DNA from: Clostridiales bacterium
GTDB lineage: Bacteria > Bacillota > Clostridia > Oscillospirales > Oscillospiraceae
Reading direction: 5' to 3'
Length of the DNA stretch: 44,203 nucleotides
NCBI GenBank assembly: GCA_019418025.1
Contig: DYCR01000008.1
Span: 18,920-63,122, forward strand
The notes beneath the pieces are model-generated. The model saw only the letters and a list, made by a program, of their open reading frames with translations. It searched no databases and was not told where the DNA came from. This document shows positions 29,692 to 37,828 of the stretch, piece by piece. Made by a program: the position numbers and the translations under genes. Positions within the stretch are counted from its first letter, which is position 1; each line of letters opens with the position of its first letter.

Positions 29692-32364
29692 ATGCGACAT
29701 CATTCAATTTCAAAGCGGACAAAGGCCTATTCTGCCGCCTTTGCACTGCCTGCCCTGTCCATACTCATCGTCATGCTTATCGGAGGATATCAGCCCTTCG
29801 GAAAGCTGTCTATGCTTTATTCCGACATGTACCATCAGTACTACCCGTTCTGGGTGGCCTTTCGGGATGCTCTGCGGTCCGGCGACTCCCTGCTGTACAC
29901 GTGGAGCGTCGGAATGGGGATGGATTATCTGTCTTTGATCTCCTACTATCTGGCATCCCCGCTGAATCTGTTAGGGGTTTTTGTCCCCGCCGGCTTTACA
30001 CTGGGTTTTTATTCTCTCCTTGTCCCCATCAAGCTTGGGCTTGCAGGACTGTTTTTCTCCATATTCCTGAGCAAGACCTTTGACAAGGATGACTTTTCCA
30101 TCAGCATATTCGGAGCGATGTACGGCCTGTGCGCATGGGCACTGGCATATCAGTGGAACGTCATGTGGCTGGACACCTTTGCCCTGCTGCCGCTTCTGGC
30201 TCTTGGCACGCTTCAGCTCCTGCAAAAGCAAAAATTTCTCCTTTACACGATCACCCTGTTTCTGTCGATTTTCTCCAACTACTACATTGGATTTTTCAGC
30301 TGTATCTTTGTACTGCTGCTGTTTATATGTTATCAGGTCTGCCGCTGGCAGGGCGTCAAGCGCTTCTTCAGCGATCTGCTTCGGATCGGATTTTTCAGCA
30401 TGATCGCCATTGGTATGACCGCCGTCCTGACGCTTCCGGCCTATATGGGGCTGCAAAACACCCAGTCCAGTGTAAACTCCTTTCCCCATGGATTCCGGCT
30501 GAACATCGCCGGTGAAAACACATTCCTCGGGTTATTGGATGCCATGCGTCAGGTGGCAGGCAACACCATGGGCGGATTAGAACCAAGCTTTAAGGAGGGA
30601 CTGCCCAATCTCTACTGCGGTGTCGGCAGCATGCTTCTGGCCTTTCTGTTCTGCACCAGTAAAAATGTCAAGCTTCGCGATAAGGTCTGCTCGGTTCTTC
30701 TGCTGATCTTCTTCATGCTCAGCTTTATCATCCGGCAGTTGGATTATATTTGGCACGGTTTCCATTTTACCAACATGATCCCCTATCGCTTCTCCTTTTT
30801 ATTCAGCTTTGTGATCCTATACATGGCATATCGGGCTTATCTTGAGATCCACCAGTTTAAAGCATGGCAGATCATCGTCGGAGGTCTCCTGTGCTATGGA
30901 TTGATTGCCTGCTCTAACATGCGCAACGATTGGATCTTCCTCAGCTTCAATTTTGGATTTTTGACCCTGTATCTGATCCTTCTGATCATTGCGCTTCCCG
31001 GCAAGCAGGCCCAAGCCCCTGAAACAGAGGAAAATTCACCCGATGCACCCGCAGACCCCATTCAGGTTCAGCACCCCATTCACCAAAAGCGCTTCTGCAT
31101 TGCCTTGTCTTGCATCGTGATTCTGGAAATCGCAATGAATGTGTTGAATTTCGGACTGCGTTTCCCTGCCACTGCCGTGTCAAATTATCCGTTCGGCACT
31201 TCCGATTCCAAAGCCGCCATCGCCTACATGAAGCAGCAGGAGTCGGGGAATCTGTTCTATCGGGCAGAGACGACTCACTCCCAGACGCTGAACGACGGCG
31301 CACTGAACGGATATAACGGGATCTCCACCTTCACAAGCTCCGCAAATGTCAAAACAACCGAATTTATGAAGGCCCTAGGCTACGGTGCAAAAAACACCTA
31401 CAATCGGTACTGCTTTGAGGAGGCAAGCCCCGTTTCCAACTTGTTCCTCGGCATAAAGTACATGATCGAACGAAACGGCAATGCAGCCGACTCCAGTTAC
31501 TTCAATACTGTTTTTTCATCCGGAAATGTTTCACTTTTGGAGAACAACGCCTATCTGCCTCTGGGATTTCTGGCGCAGCCGGAGCTTGCTGAGCTGGATT
31601 TCAAGCACAATGACAACTTTGCATTTCAGAATGCTCTGTTCCGCTCCGCCACAGGGCTTCAGGAGGATGTCTGGACTATGATCCCCTCCCCCACTGCGAC
31701 CGGTGAAAATGTCGAAATCACTTCTCAAACGGGATATGTCGTCAACTATGAGAATGCCGAGGCTGATGCTTCCGTCTCCTATGAGTTCATCGCAGACCGA
31801 AACGGTTTTGTGACTCTGGATCTGGATGTCAGCGAACGCAATACCTTCCACATATATCGCAACGGCGTGGAGCTTTACTCCGACACTATGAGCCTGCCGC
31901 AAATGGCCGCCGCAAGTGACGTGTCAGTCGGCGATATCATCACAGTCAAGCTGATCTGCAAAGCCGGCGAATCCGGCCGCATGACCATCAGAGCCGGAAT
32001 TGCCAATGCAGGCCTTCTGCGTACAGGCCACGAGATCCTGAATGCGTCCACTCTGCAACTGGATTCCTTCCGTAATACCAAGGTGACCGGAACCATCGAC
32101 TGCGATCGAGACGGTCTGCTGTACACCTCCATTCCTCAGGACGGAAACTGGAAGGTTTATGTGGACGATGAGCTTGTGGAGTCTGAGTTGGTTGGCGATG
32201 TGATGGTCGGTGTCATGATGCAGCAGGGGCAGCACGAGGTTCGGTTTGAATATCACAATGCCGCGTTTTCCTACGGTTGGAAAATCAGCGGGATATGCGC
32301 CATGCTCCTTCTGATCTGCTCTGTTTGCTCCATCGGAAAGCAAAAAGGAAAATATCTCAGATAA
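29692..32364 (+). CDS. YfhO-family membrane protein
   Basis: An 890-residue polytopic protein of the bacterial YfhO family, a GT-C-fold group linked to glycosylation of cell-wall polymers in Firmicutes. The N-terminus has the signature LYSDMYHQYYPFWVAFRD after a first helix, then WSVGMGMDYLSL. About twelve hydrophobic helices run to residue ~440 (NMIPYRFSFLFSF among them), a charged linker follows, then another helix near 465-485. A large extracytoplasmic C-terminal region of ~370 residues ends with YHNAAFSYGWKISG and a final helix before KGKYLR. The acidic Asp in SDMY fits the GT-C catalytic position. GGAGGA precedes the ATG. The sugar donor and target are unknown. Confidence 0.9.
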   Translation: MRHHSISKRTKAYSAAFALPALSILIVMLIGGYQPFGKLSMLYSDMYHQYYPFWVAFRDALRSGDSLLYTWSVGMGMDYLSLISYYLASPLNLLGVFVPAGFTLGFYSLLVPIKLGLAGLFFSIFLSKTFDKDDFSISIFGAMYGLCAWALAYQWNVMWLDTFALLPLLALGTLQLLQKQKFLLYTITLFLSIFSNYYIGFFSCIFVLLLFICYQVCRWQGVKRFFSDLLRIGFFSMIAIGMTAVLTLPAYMGLQNTQSSVNSFPHGFRLNIAGENTFLGLLDAMRQVAGNTMGGLEPSFKEGLPNLYCGVGSMLLAFLFCTSKNVKLRDKVCSVLLLIFFMLSFIIRQLDYIWHGFHFTNMIPYRFSFLFSFVILYMAYRAYLEIHQFKAWQIIVGGLLCYGLIACSNMRNDWIFLSFNFGFLTLYLILLIIALPGKQAQAPETEENSPDAPADPIQVQHPIHQKRFCIALSCIVILEIAMNVLNFGLRFPATAVSNYPFGTSDSKAAIAYMKQQESGNLFYRAETTHSQTLNDGALNGYNGISTFTSSANVKTTEFMKALGYGAKNTYNRYCFEEASPVSNLFLGIKYMIERNGNAADSSYFNTVFSSGNVSLLENNAYLPLGFLAQPELAELDFKHNDNFAFQNALFRSATGLQEDVWTMIPSPTATGENVEITSQTGYVVNYENAEADASVSYEFIADRNGFVTLDLDVSERNTFHIYRNGVELYSDTMSLPQMAAASDVSVGDIITVKLICKAGESGRMTIRAGIANAGLLRTGHEILNASTLQLDSFRNTKVTGTIDCDRDGLLYTSIPQDGNWKVYVDDELVESELVGDVMVGVMMQQGQHEVRFEYHNAAFSYGWKISGICAMLLLICSVCSIGKQKGKYLR

Positions 32365-32388
32365 TTTCATCTTCCCTCCCAAATCTGC

Positions 32389-32431
32389 AAAATGCCCCAT
32401 GTGCCGATAAACGACACATGGGGCATTTTTT
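32389..32431. terminator. bidirectional terminator between the YfhO gene and the histidine kinase gene
   Basis: AAATGCCCCATGTG (32390-32403) pairs with 32415-32428 around an 11-nt loop, with a run of six T on the plus strand and A-rich sequence before it that gives T on the minus strand. Confidence 0.9.
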
Positions 32432-32464
32432 CACGAAGCAAATCAAACCGCGCAATGCAAGCCC

Positions 32465-33790
32465 TTACCCCCGGAGCAGGGGCAGAGTGATCTCAACCGA
32501 GAAGGTGTCACCCTCCCGCTTCTGCCGGAACGTACCGTCCATCGCACCAACCAGCTTTTCGCAGGTCTGCAAACCAATACGGTTGCTCTCGACCCGATTG
32601 GTTTGTGTCTTGACATGATTGGAAACAAAGATTTTCATTGTTTTATTTTCGCCCTCGATCAAAATGCTGACAGGGTGCGCGGAGTCTGCGTATTTGCAGA
32701 TGTTGGAATAGAGATTGTCAAAGATCCGGCGGACATGCCCCACATCAACACGAAGCTTTCCGCCCTGCTCCCCTCGGTGAACCACACGGACCTCAAAGCC
32801 CTGCTGGGCAAGGTTGGCATCCAACTCCAGAATGATCTGATCCATCAGTGTACATGCATCCACATCCTCCAGATTCTGGTCCGGATGAGGTTTGCCAAAC
32901 ACAAGAAAGAATCCAAACAGCTCGTCGGTCAGGGATTTCAGCCGCAGAGCATTGTTTTTGCAGATCTTCAGATAGGCTTCACGCTCCTGCGCTGCCAAGG
33001 ATTCATCCGAGACGATCTCCAGATACCCCATCAACGCGGTCAGCGGGGTACGGACATCATGGGAGATGGCAGTGATCAGCTGAGAATTTGCCTGCCATGC
33101 GGCTTCTTCCCGCTGCAGCTTATCGATAATGCTCAGACGCATGGTGTCCACATCCCGAGCCAGCTGACCGATCTCGTCATTGGTCATGGGCTCTATCTTC
33201 ATATCCAATTCCCCACGGCTCACCCGACGGACCTGCCTGCTCAGCGTCTGAACGGTTCTGGTGAGCCGCTGCTCATATACCAAGATCACCGCCAGAAAGA
33301 CAATGCCCGCAACCAACAGCGATGCCCAGTCCGCTCCGGCCTCGTACCACCCCTGCGACCGGTCATAGATGGTCACAGGAAACACCCCGTCACGGAAGTT
33401 TACCGGATACTTTGCCGATGCAACGCTGTCGCCGGAGCGTATCACGATACCGTAGTCATTTGCGACCAGCTCCGCACCGCCGGCATCGGATTTGACTGTG
33501 ATGCTCAGGCCTGAAATCGTCAGCTGAATATACCGGTGCTCCCGATTCCATGCTCCGATCTGATTGATGTCAGTGGAGCTGATCTTGTTCTTTGCCACAA
33601 AGTCACGCAGGGAACCGATTTCTTTCGCCAGTCGTGTGTTTACCGCCTGATCTGAAAGATAAAATCGATTGACCACAGTATCTCCCACAAAGCCCATGAC
33701 CAGAAACGATGCTCCGGCAATGAGCAGTGCAATGCAAACCACGGACATAAGCTTTGCTGTGAGTGTATGGAACCGCTTTTGCTCACCCAA
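32465..33790 (-). CDS. sensor histidine kinase
   Basis: A 441-residue membrane sensor. TM1 is at ~13-33 and TM2 at ~156-173, enclosing an extracytoplasmic sensor of about 120 residues. A HAMP linker (~174-225, DEIGQLARDVD) and a HisKA domain with His244 in AISHDVRTPL follow. The ATP-binding domain has an N-box (RRIFDNLYSNICKY), but the first glycine box is not DxGxG (it reads VSNHVKTQTN); the second is SNRIGLQTCEKL. This degenerate G1 pattern occurs in a subgroup of clostridial kinases, so activity is still probable. It overlaps the response-regulator gene by 8 bp. The stimulus is unknown; cell-envelope stress is typical of such pairs. Confidence 0.93.
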   Translation of the reverse strand: MGEQKRFHTLTAKLMSVVCIALLIAGASFLVMGFVGDTVVNRFYLSDQAVNTRLAKEIGSLRDFVAKNKISSTDINQIGAWNREHRYIQLTISGLSITVKSDAGGAELVANDYGIVIRSGDSVASAKYPVNFRDGVFPVTIYDRSQGWYEAGADWASLLVAGIVFLAVILVYEQRLTRTVQTLSRQVRRVSRGELDMKIEPMTNDEIGQLARDVDTMRLSIIDKLQREEAAWQANSQLITAISHDVRTPLTALMGYLEIVSDESLAAQEREAYLKICKNNALRLKSLTDELFGFFLVFGKPHPDQNLEDVDACTLMDQIILELDANLAQQGFEVRVVHRGEQGGKLRVDVGHVRRIFDNLYSNICKYADSAHPVSILIEGENKTMKIFVSNHVKTQTNRVESNRIGLQTCEKLVGAMDGTFRQKREGDTFSVEITLPLLRG

Positions 33791-34472
33791 AACGATACCC
33801 CTTTCCCCAAACCGTTCGGATCAGTTTCGGATTAGCAGGGTCCTCCTCCAGCTTTTTACGCAGGTTCAGGATATGCACCATCACCGTGTTATTGGAGGAG
33901 GGCAGGAATTTTTCTCCCCATACCCCCTCGTACACGGTTTCAACATCTAAGATCTGCCCGCGATGGTGGTAGAAAAACAGCAGGATGGCATACTCCTTAT
34001 CCGTCAGATCTACGGTTTCACCGTTGACCTTCACGCAGCCATTCGCCTCATCCAGCTGCAGCCGTTCTCCCTCAAGCAGCTCCCGCTTTCCCTTGTAGAC
34101 TCGATAGCGGCGGGTCAGCGACTCCACCCGAGCCATCAGCTCCTGCTGAGAAAAGGGCTTGGCAAGGTAATCGTCGCCTCCTGCGTCAAATGCCTCCACC
34201 TTATCCGGGATCTGAGTTTTCGCCGTAAGAAACAGCATCGGGACAGCGGAAAACTCCCGAATCCTGCTGCAAGCCTCCACACCGGACAATCCCGGCATCA
34301 TAATATCCATAATCACCAGATCCACGCCGGGATTCTGCTGCATCAGCTGCACCGCTTCCTCGCCGCTGGCTGCCTCAATGACATCGTATCCTTTATTGGT
34401 CAGCAGGATCTGGAGCAGCGATCTCAGATCAGGCTCGTCATCCACCGCCAGAATGCGGATTTTTTCACTCAT
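33783..34472 (-). CDS. OmpR/PhoB-family response regulator
   Basis: A 229-residue two-domain regulator. The receiver domain has acidic residues Asp11-Asp12 (AVDDEP), phosphoacceptor Asp56 (VIMDIMMPG) and the conserved Lys in YLAKPF. The C-terminal winged helix has LTDKEYAILLFFYHH, HILNLRKKLEED and the ending TVWGKGYRFG. Start 34472 (MSEKIR) has GGAGGT upstream; an ATG five codons earlier is unlikely. It is the first gene of the pair with the histidine kinase, probably autoregulated. Confidence 0.95.
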   Translation of the reverse strand: MSEKIRILAVDDEPDLRSLLQILLTNKGYDVIEAASGEEAVQLMQQNPGVDLVIMDIMMPGLSGVEACSRIREFSAVPMLFLTAKTQIPDKVEAFDAGGDDYLAKPFSQQELMARVESLTRRYRVYKGKRELLEGERLQLDEANGCVKVNGETVDLTDKEYAILLFFYHHRGQILDVETVYEGVWGEKFLPSSNNTVMVHILNLRKKLEEDPANPKLIRTVWGKGYRFG

Positions 34473-34594
34473 AGTGTCGACCTCCACGTGTTTTTTCTAA
34501 TTGTATCATATTTTATAGGGAATGGTAGGCTTTTAAGAAATTTTAATTTACGGAAAATCTTCCGAAACCGGAAACAATTCCCCATGGAAAACCC

Positions 34595-34623
34595 TGTACA
34601 TTTCCACGGCCATCGTGTATAAT
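34595..34623 (+). promoter_or_regulatory. promoter of mtaB
   Basis: TGTACA (34595-34600), 17 bp, TATAAT (34618-34623). The -10 is perfect and the -35 a 4/6 match. The leader is about 105 nt and contains a short ORF (34677-34733). Confidence 0.6.
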
Positions 34624-34676
34624 ATATAAAAATTATCAAAGATCGTCCTCCGCATTATCATAAGAAAGGTCAGATA

Positions 34677-34733
34677 ATGGGAGCTTTTTCTATCGATGAG
34701 GTTTTAAGAATTTTAGATTTTATGGTGGTTTAA
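34677..34733 (+). CDS. possible 18-residue upstream ORF (leader peptide) before mtaB
   Basis: ATG 34677, preceded by AGAAAGGT, opens an 18-codon reading frame (MGAFSIDEVLRILDFMVV) whose TAA ends two bases before the mtaB ATG. mtaB itself lacks a good Shine-Dalgarno (only GGTGG inside this ORF). Translation of the short ORF could therefore deliver ribosomes to mtaB by coupling. It is too short to judge by composition, so this is an inference from position and ribosome-binding sites. Confidence 0.4.
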   Translation: MGAFSIDEVLRILDFMVV

Positions 34734-34735
34734 AA

Positions 34736-36022
34736 ATGAAATTTGGCTTTTACACCCTTGGCTGCAAGGTAAATCAGTACGAAACTCAGGCAATGGAGCA
34801 GATGTTCCGTGCCAGAGGTCACGAGATCGGCTCCTTTGAGGAGGCCTGTGACGGCTATATCATCAACACCTGCTCTGTAACAGCAGTGTCCGACAAGAAA
34901 AACCGCGCGATCATCCGCCGCTGCCGCAGAGAGCATCCAAAATCCGTGATTGGCGTGTGCGGCTGCTACTCTCAGCACGACCCGGAAGCCATCGAAGCTC
35001 TGGATGTGGATGTCGTATCCGGCTCCGCCGGACGGGAGGCCTTTGTGGACATGATGCTGTCTACCATCGAGAACCGTGAAAAACAGTATCAGGTGGATAA
35101 TGCTCTGAGACGTCGGGAGTTCGAGATCCTTCCCGCCGGCGGCCTTGCCGAGCGTACCCGTGCCATGCTGAAGGTTCAGGACGGCTGTGTCCACTTCTGC
35201 ACCTATTGCATCATCCCCTATACCCGCGGCCCTGTCCGCTCCGCACCCTTGGACGTTGCGGTCCAGCAGGCAAAGCAGCTGGCCGAAGAGGGCTATCGTG
35301 AGATCGTCCTCACCGGCATCGAGATCGCATCCTGGGGCATCGATCTGCCCGGTAAGCCCCAGATGGTAGACTTGATCCAGGCCATCTGCGAGGCTGTCCC
35401 TCAGGTCCGTATCCGTCTCGGTTCTCTGGAGCCTCGGGTGATCGACTCTATTTTTTGTGAGAAATTGTCGAAATTTGACAATCTGTGTCCCCATTTCCAT
35501 CTGTCCATGCAGTCAGGCTCTGACACCGTCCTGCAGCGGATGAAGCGGAAATATGACACTGCCCGTTATTTTGAAAGCGTACAGCTGCTGCGTGAAGCTT
35601 TTCCCGGGTGCGCAATCACAACCGATATGATCGTTGCATTCCCCGGGGAAACCGAGGAAGAATTCTCCACCAGTCTCAGCTACATCCAGAAGTGCGGCTT
35701 TGCCGATATGCATGTTTTCCCCTATTCCCGCCGACCCGGCACACCTGCCGACAAAATGCCCGGGCAGCATGACAATGCGACCAAGGAAGCTCGCAGTCAG
35801 GCCGCAATCGCCGTTGCCGATCAAATGGCACAGGCATACCGCCGGTCTATGATCGGCTCCGTACAGCATGTCCTCTTCGAACAGATCAGTGACGGATATT
35901 TCACCGGTCATGCCATGAACTCCATCCGGGTATATGTCCGAGGTAAGGATCTGAATAACCGTGTGCTGCCTGTCACCATTACAGATCTGTTCCGTGACGG
36001 TGTTTCCGGAACATTGGCATAA
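34736..36022 (+). CDS. mtaB: tRNA t6A37 methylthiotransferase MtaB
   Basis: A 428-residue radical-SAM methylthiotransferase that converts t6A to ms2t6A at position 37 of ANN-decoding tRNAs. The N-terminal UPF0004 domain supplies three cluster Cys (TLGCKVNQYE, INTCSVT, GVCGCYSQ). The radical-SAM motif CVHFCTYC lies in QDGCVHFCTYCIIPYTRG. GLEP-type motif GSLEPRVID and MQSGSDTVLQRMKRKYD follow, and a C-terminal TRAM domain ends the protein. The MtaB class is indicated by the YTLGCKVNQYETQAM start (MiaB differs). AGCTTTTTC and other T-rich leader sequence precede it with no strong ribosome-binding site. Confidence 0.95.
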   Translation: MKFGFYTLGCKVNQYETQAMEQMFRARGHEIGSFEEACDGYIINTCSVTAVSDKKNRAIIRRCRREHPKSVIGVCGCYSQHDPEAIEALDVDVVSGSAGREAFVDMMLSTIENREKQYQVDNALRRREFEILPAGGLAERTRAMLKVQDGCVHFCTYCIIPYTRGPVRSAPLDVAVQQAKQLAEEGYREIVLTGIEIASWGIDLPGKPQMVDLIQAICEAVPQVRIRLGSLEPRVIDSIFCEKLSKFDNLCPHFHLSMQSGSDTVLQRMKRKYDTARYFESVQLLREAFPGCAITTDMIVAFPGETEEEFSTSLSYIQKCGFADMHVFPYSRRPGTPADKMPGQHDNATKEARSQAAIAVADQMAQAYRRSMIGSVQHVLFEQISDGYFTGHAMNSIRVYVRGKDLNNRVLPVTITDLFRDGVSGTLA

Positions 36023-36034
36023 TTGACCGGAATA

Positions 36035-36063
36035 TTGCAATTTGTCGCATTTTGTAGTATGAT
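36035..36063 (+). promoter_or_regulatory. promoter of the DUF2207-like gene
   Basis: TTGCAA (36035-36040), 17 bp, TATGAT (36058-36063), 32 bp before the ATG; the -10 matches 5/6. Confidence 0.55.
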
Positions 36064-36095
36064 AATGATTACGAAATTTTATAGGAGGTGTTACC

Positions 36096-37778
36096 ATGCG
36101 TCGTATCTTCGCAGTTCTTTTTTGCTGTGTGATACTCTCCTTGCCTGTATATGCAGATAATGCAGCTGCCGAGGTTGCCGTGACCGGCGCAGTCTCTCCC
36201 AACGGAAGCTGTCAGGTCGCCATGAATGTCAGCATACGGCTCGACGAACCGGTTGACAGTCTGCTTTTCCCCCTCGGAAGCAACGTCTCTTCCATCCGGC
36301 TCAACGGTGCAAATGCCACTTTGGTCCCAGACGGGAATATCACAAACATCAAGCTCGATACCCTGAACGGCATGACCGGAAGCTTTCCCATCACGATCCA
36401 CTACACCATCAATTCGGTGCTATCCACTGATGACGACGGTCAAACACAGGTCTCGGTACCGCTGCTCTGCGGCTTTAAATATCCCGTGGAAAAAATGGAC
36501 TTCAGTATCACGATGCCGGATTCCTTTGACTCCGTCCCCGCCTATTTCAGCGGCTATCACGAGCAGGATATTGAGCGCAGCATCACGTCAGAGGTCAACG
36601 GTGCCGTCATCACCGGCAGTATTACCGAGCCACTGAAGGATTCCGAAACCTTGACCCTCAGGCTCACTCCGCCGGACGGCATGTTCCCCCAGAATCTTTC
36701 TCTGGGAAAAAGCCTGTTTCTCGATCATATCGCAATGGCTGTCTGCGCCCTGCTCGCCATTGGATACTGGCTGTTTACCATGGGTGCCCGTCCCCTGTGG
36801 CCCATCCATCGGTCAACCGCCCCTGACGGACTGTCTGCCGGCAATGTGGGCAGCTATCTTGTTCACAAGAAGGCCGATCTGACCATGATGGTCGTCCACT
36901 GGGCGCAGCTGGGCTACCTGATCATCCATCTGGATGAGAACGGAAGGGTGCTGCTTTATAAGAAGATGGAAATGGGGAACGAGCGGGGTAAATTCGAGCA
37001 GCGTATTTTTACAAATCTGTTCGGCAAGGGTGACCGCATCGATGCCACCAGCTACCGCTACACCAAGCAGTGTGAAAAAACTGCGCTGCTTTCCAGAAGA
37101 TACGCCGCCGGCTATCTGCCAAACAGCGGCAATCCCACCCTGTTCCGCATATTGAGCTGTCTGGTCCCTGTCTTTGCCGGCATTGCAATGGGCGACAGTC
37201 TCTCATCCTCCCCGATCTGGCGGGTCATCTGGATGATCCTCATGCCCCTGCTGTGCGTTGCATGCAGCTGGTTCATTCAGGACGGCATGGACTGCCTGCA
37301 TCTGAATCACAAGTCCAAGCTGGAAATGTCAGCACTCTGTATTGCCATTGTGCTTGCAGCCGGTCTGTTCAGCCACGGGATGATCTACGGTATGATCGTG
37401 GTCCTGTGGAGTATCCTTGTGGGGCTTGCTGCTGCCTACGGCGGCAAGCGCAGCGAAAACGGCGCCCGTATTTATCAGGAGATCCTCGGTATGCGCCGTC
37501 ATATGAAAAAAGTCACAAAATCTGAGCTGATCCGCATTATGCGTACCAATCCGGATTATTATTACGAGCTTGTCCCCTTTGCTCTGGCTCTAGGGGTGGA
37601 TAAGCAGCTCGCCTTGCGATTCGATTCCCTGCGCATCCCCAATTGCACATGGCTGCTGACAGGCACAGGCCCGGTCCGCACCGCATCAGAGTTTTGCCCG
37701 ATCCTTCGTGAAACGGTCAAGGCGATGGATGCCGAGCGGCACCGAACCCTTCTGGAAAAGCTTCTTCACGTCAAATAG
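36096..37778 (+). CDS. DUF2207-like membrane protein
   Basis: A 560-residue protein with a signal peptide (MRRIFAVLFCCVILSLPVYA, cleavage after about residue 20). A beta-rich extracytoplasmic domain follows (~21-205, with FPLGSNVSSIRLNG and YTINSVL), then a transmembrane helix (~210-230). The cytoplasmic part opens with PDGLSAGNVGSYLVHKKAD, close to the DUF2207 hallmark. Two or three more helices lie between ~350 and 450, and a cytoplasmic tail (LGMRRHMKKVTKSELIRIM, then YYYELVPFALALGVD) closes it; the latter is also typical of DUF2207. The function of the family is not established. AGGAGGTG precedes the ATG. Monocistronic. Confidence 0.8.
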   Translation: MRRIFAVLFCCVILSLPVYADNAAAEVAVTGAVSPNGSCQVAMNVSIRLDEPVDSLLFPLGSNVSSIRLNGANATLVPDGNITNIKLDTLNGMTGSFPITIHYTINSVLSTDDDGQTQVSVPLLCGFKYPVEKMDFSITMPDSFDSVPAYFSGYHEQDIERSITSEVNGAVITGSITEPLKDSETLTLRLTPPDGMFPQNLSLGKSLFLDHIAMAVCALLAIGYWLFTMGARPLWPIHRSTAPDGLSAGNVGSYLVHKKADLTMMVVHWAQLGYLIIHLDENGRVLLYKKMEMGNERGKFEQRIFTNLFGKGDRIDATSYRYTKQCEKTALLSRRYAAGYLPNSGNPTLFRILSCLVPVFAGIAMGDSLSSSPIWRVIWMILMPLLCVACSWFIQDGMDCLHLNHKSKLEMSALCIAIVLAAGLFSHGMIYGMIVVLWSILVGLAAAYGGKRSENGARIYQEILGMRRHMKKVTKSELIRIMRTNPDYYYELVPFALALGVDKQLALRFDSLRIPNCTWLLTGTGPVRTASEFCPILRETVKAMDAERHRTLLEKLLHVK

Positions 37779-37780
37779 TT

Positions 37781-37820
37781 TGATCCCCCGACTGTTCCTT
37801 ACAGCCGGGGGATTTTTCTA
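37781..37820. terminator. terminator between the DUF2207-like gene and the convergent peptidase
   Basis: ATCCCCCGACTG (37783-37794) pairs with 37802-37813 with one mismatch, followed by TTTTTC on the plus strand. It lies 4 bp after the stop codon. Confidence 0.85.
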
Positions 37821-37828
37821 TGGGATGC

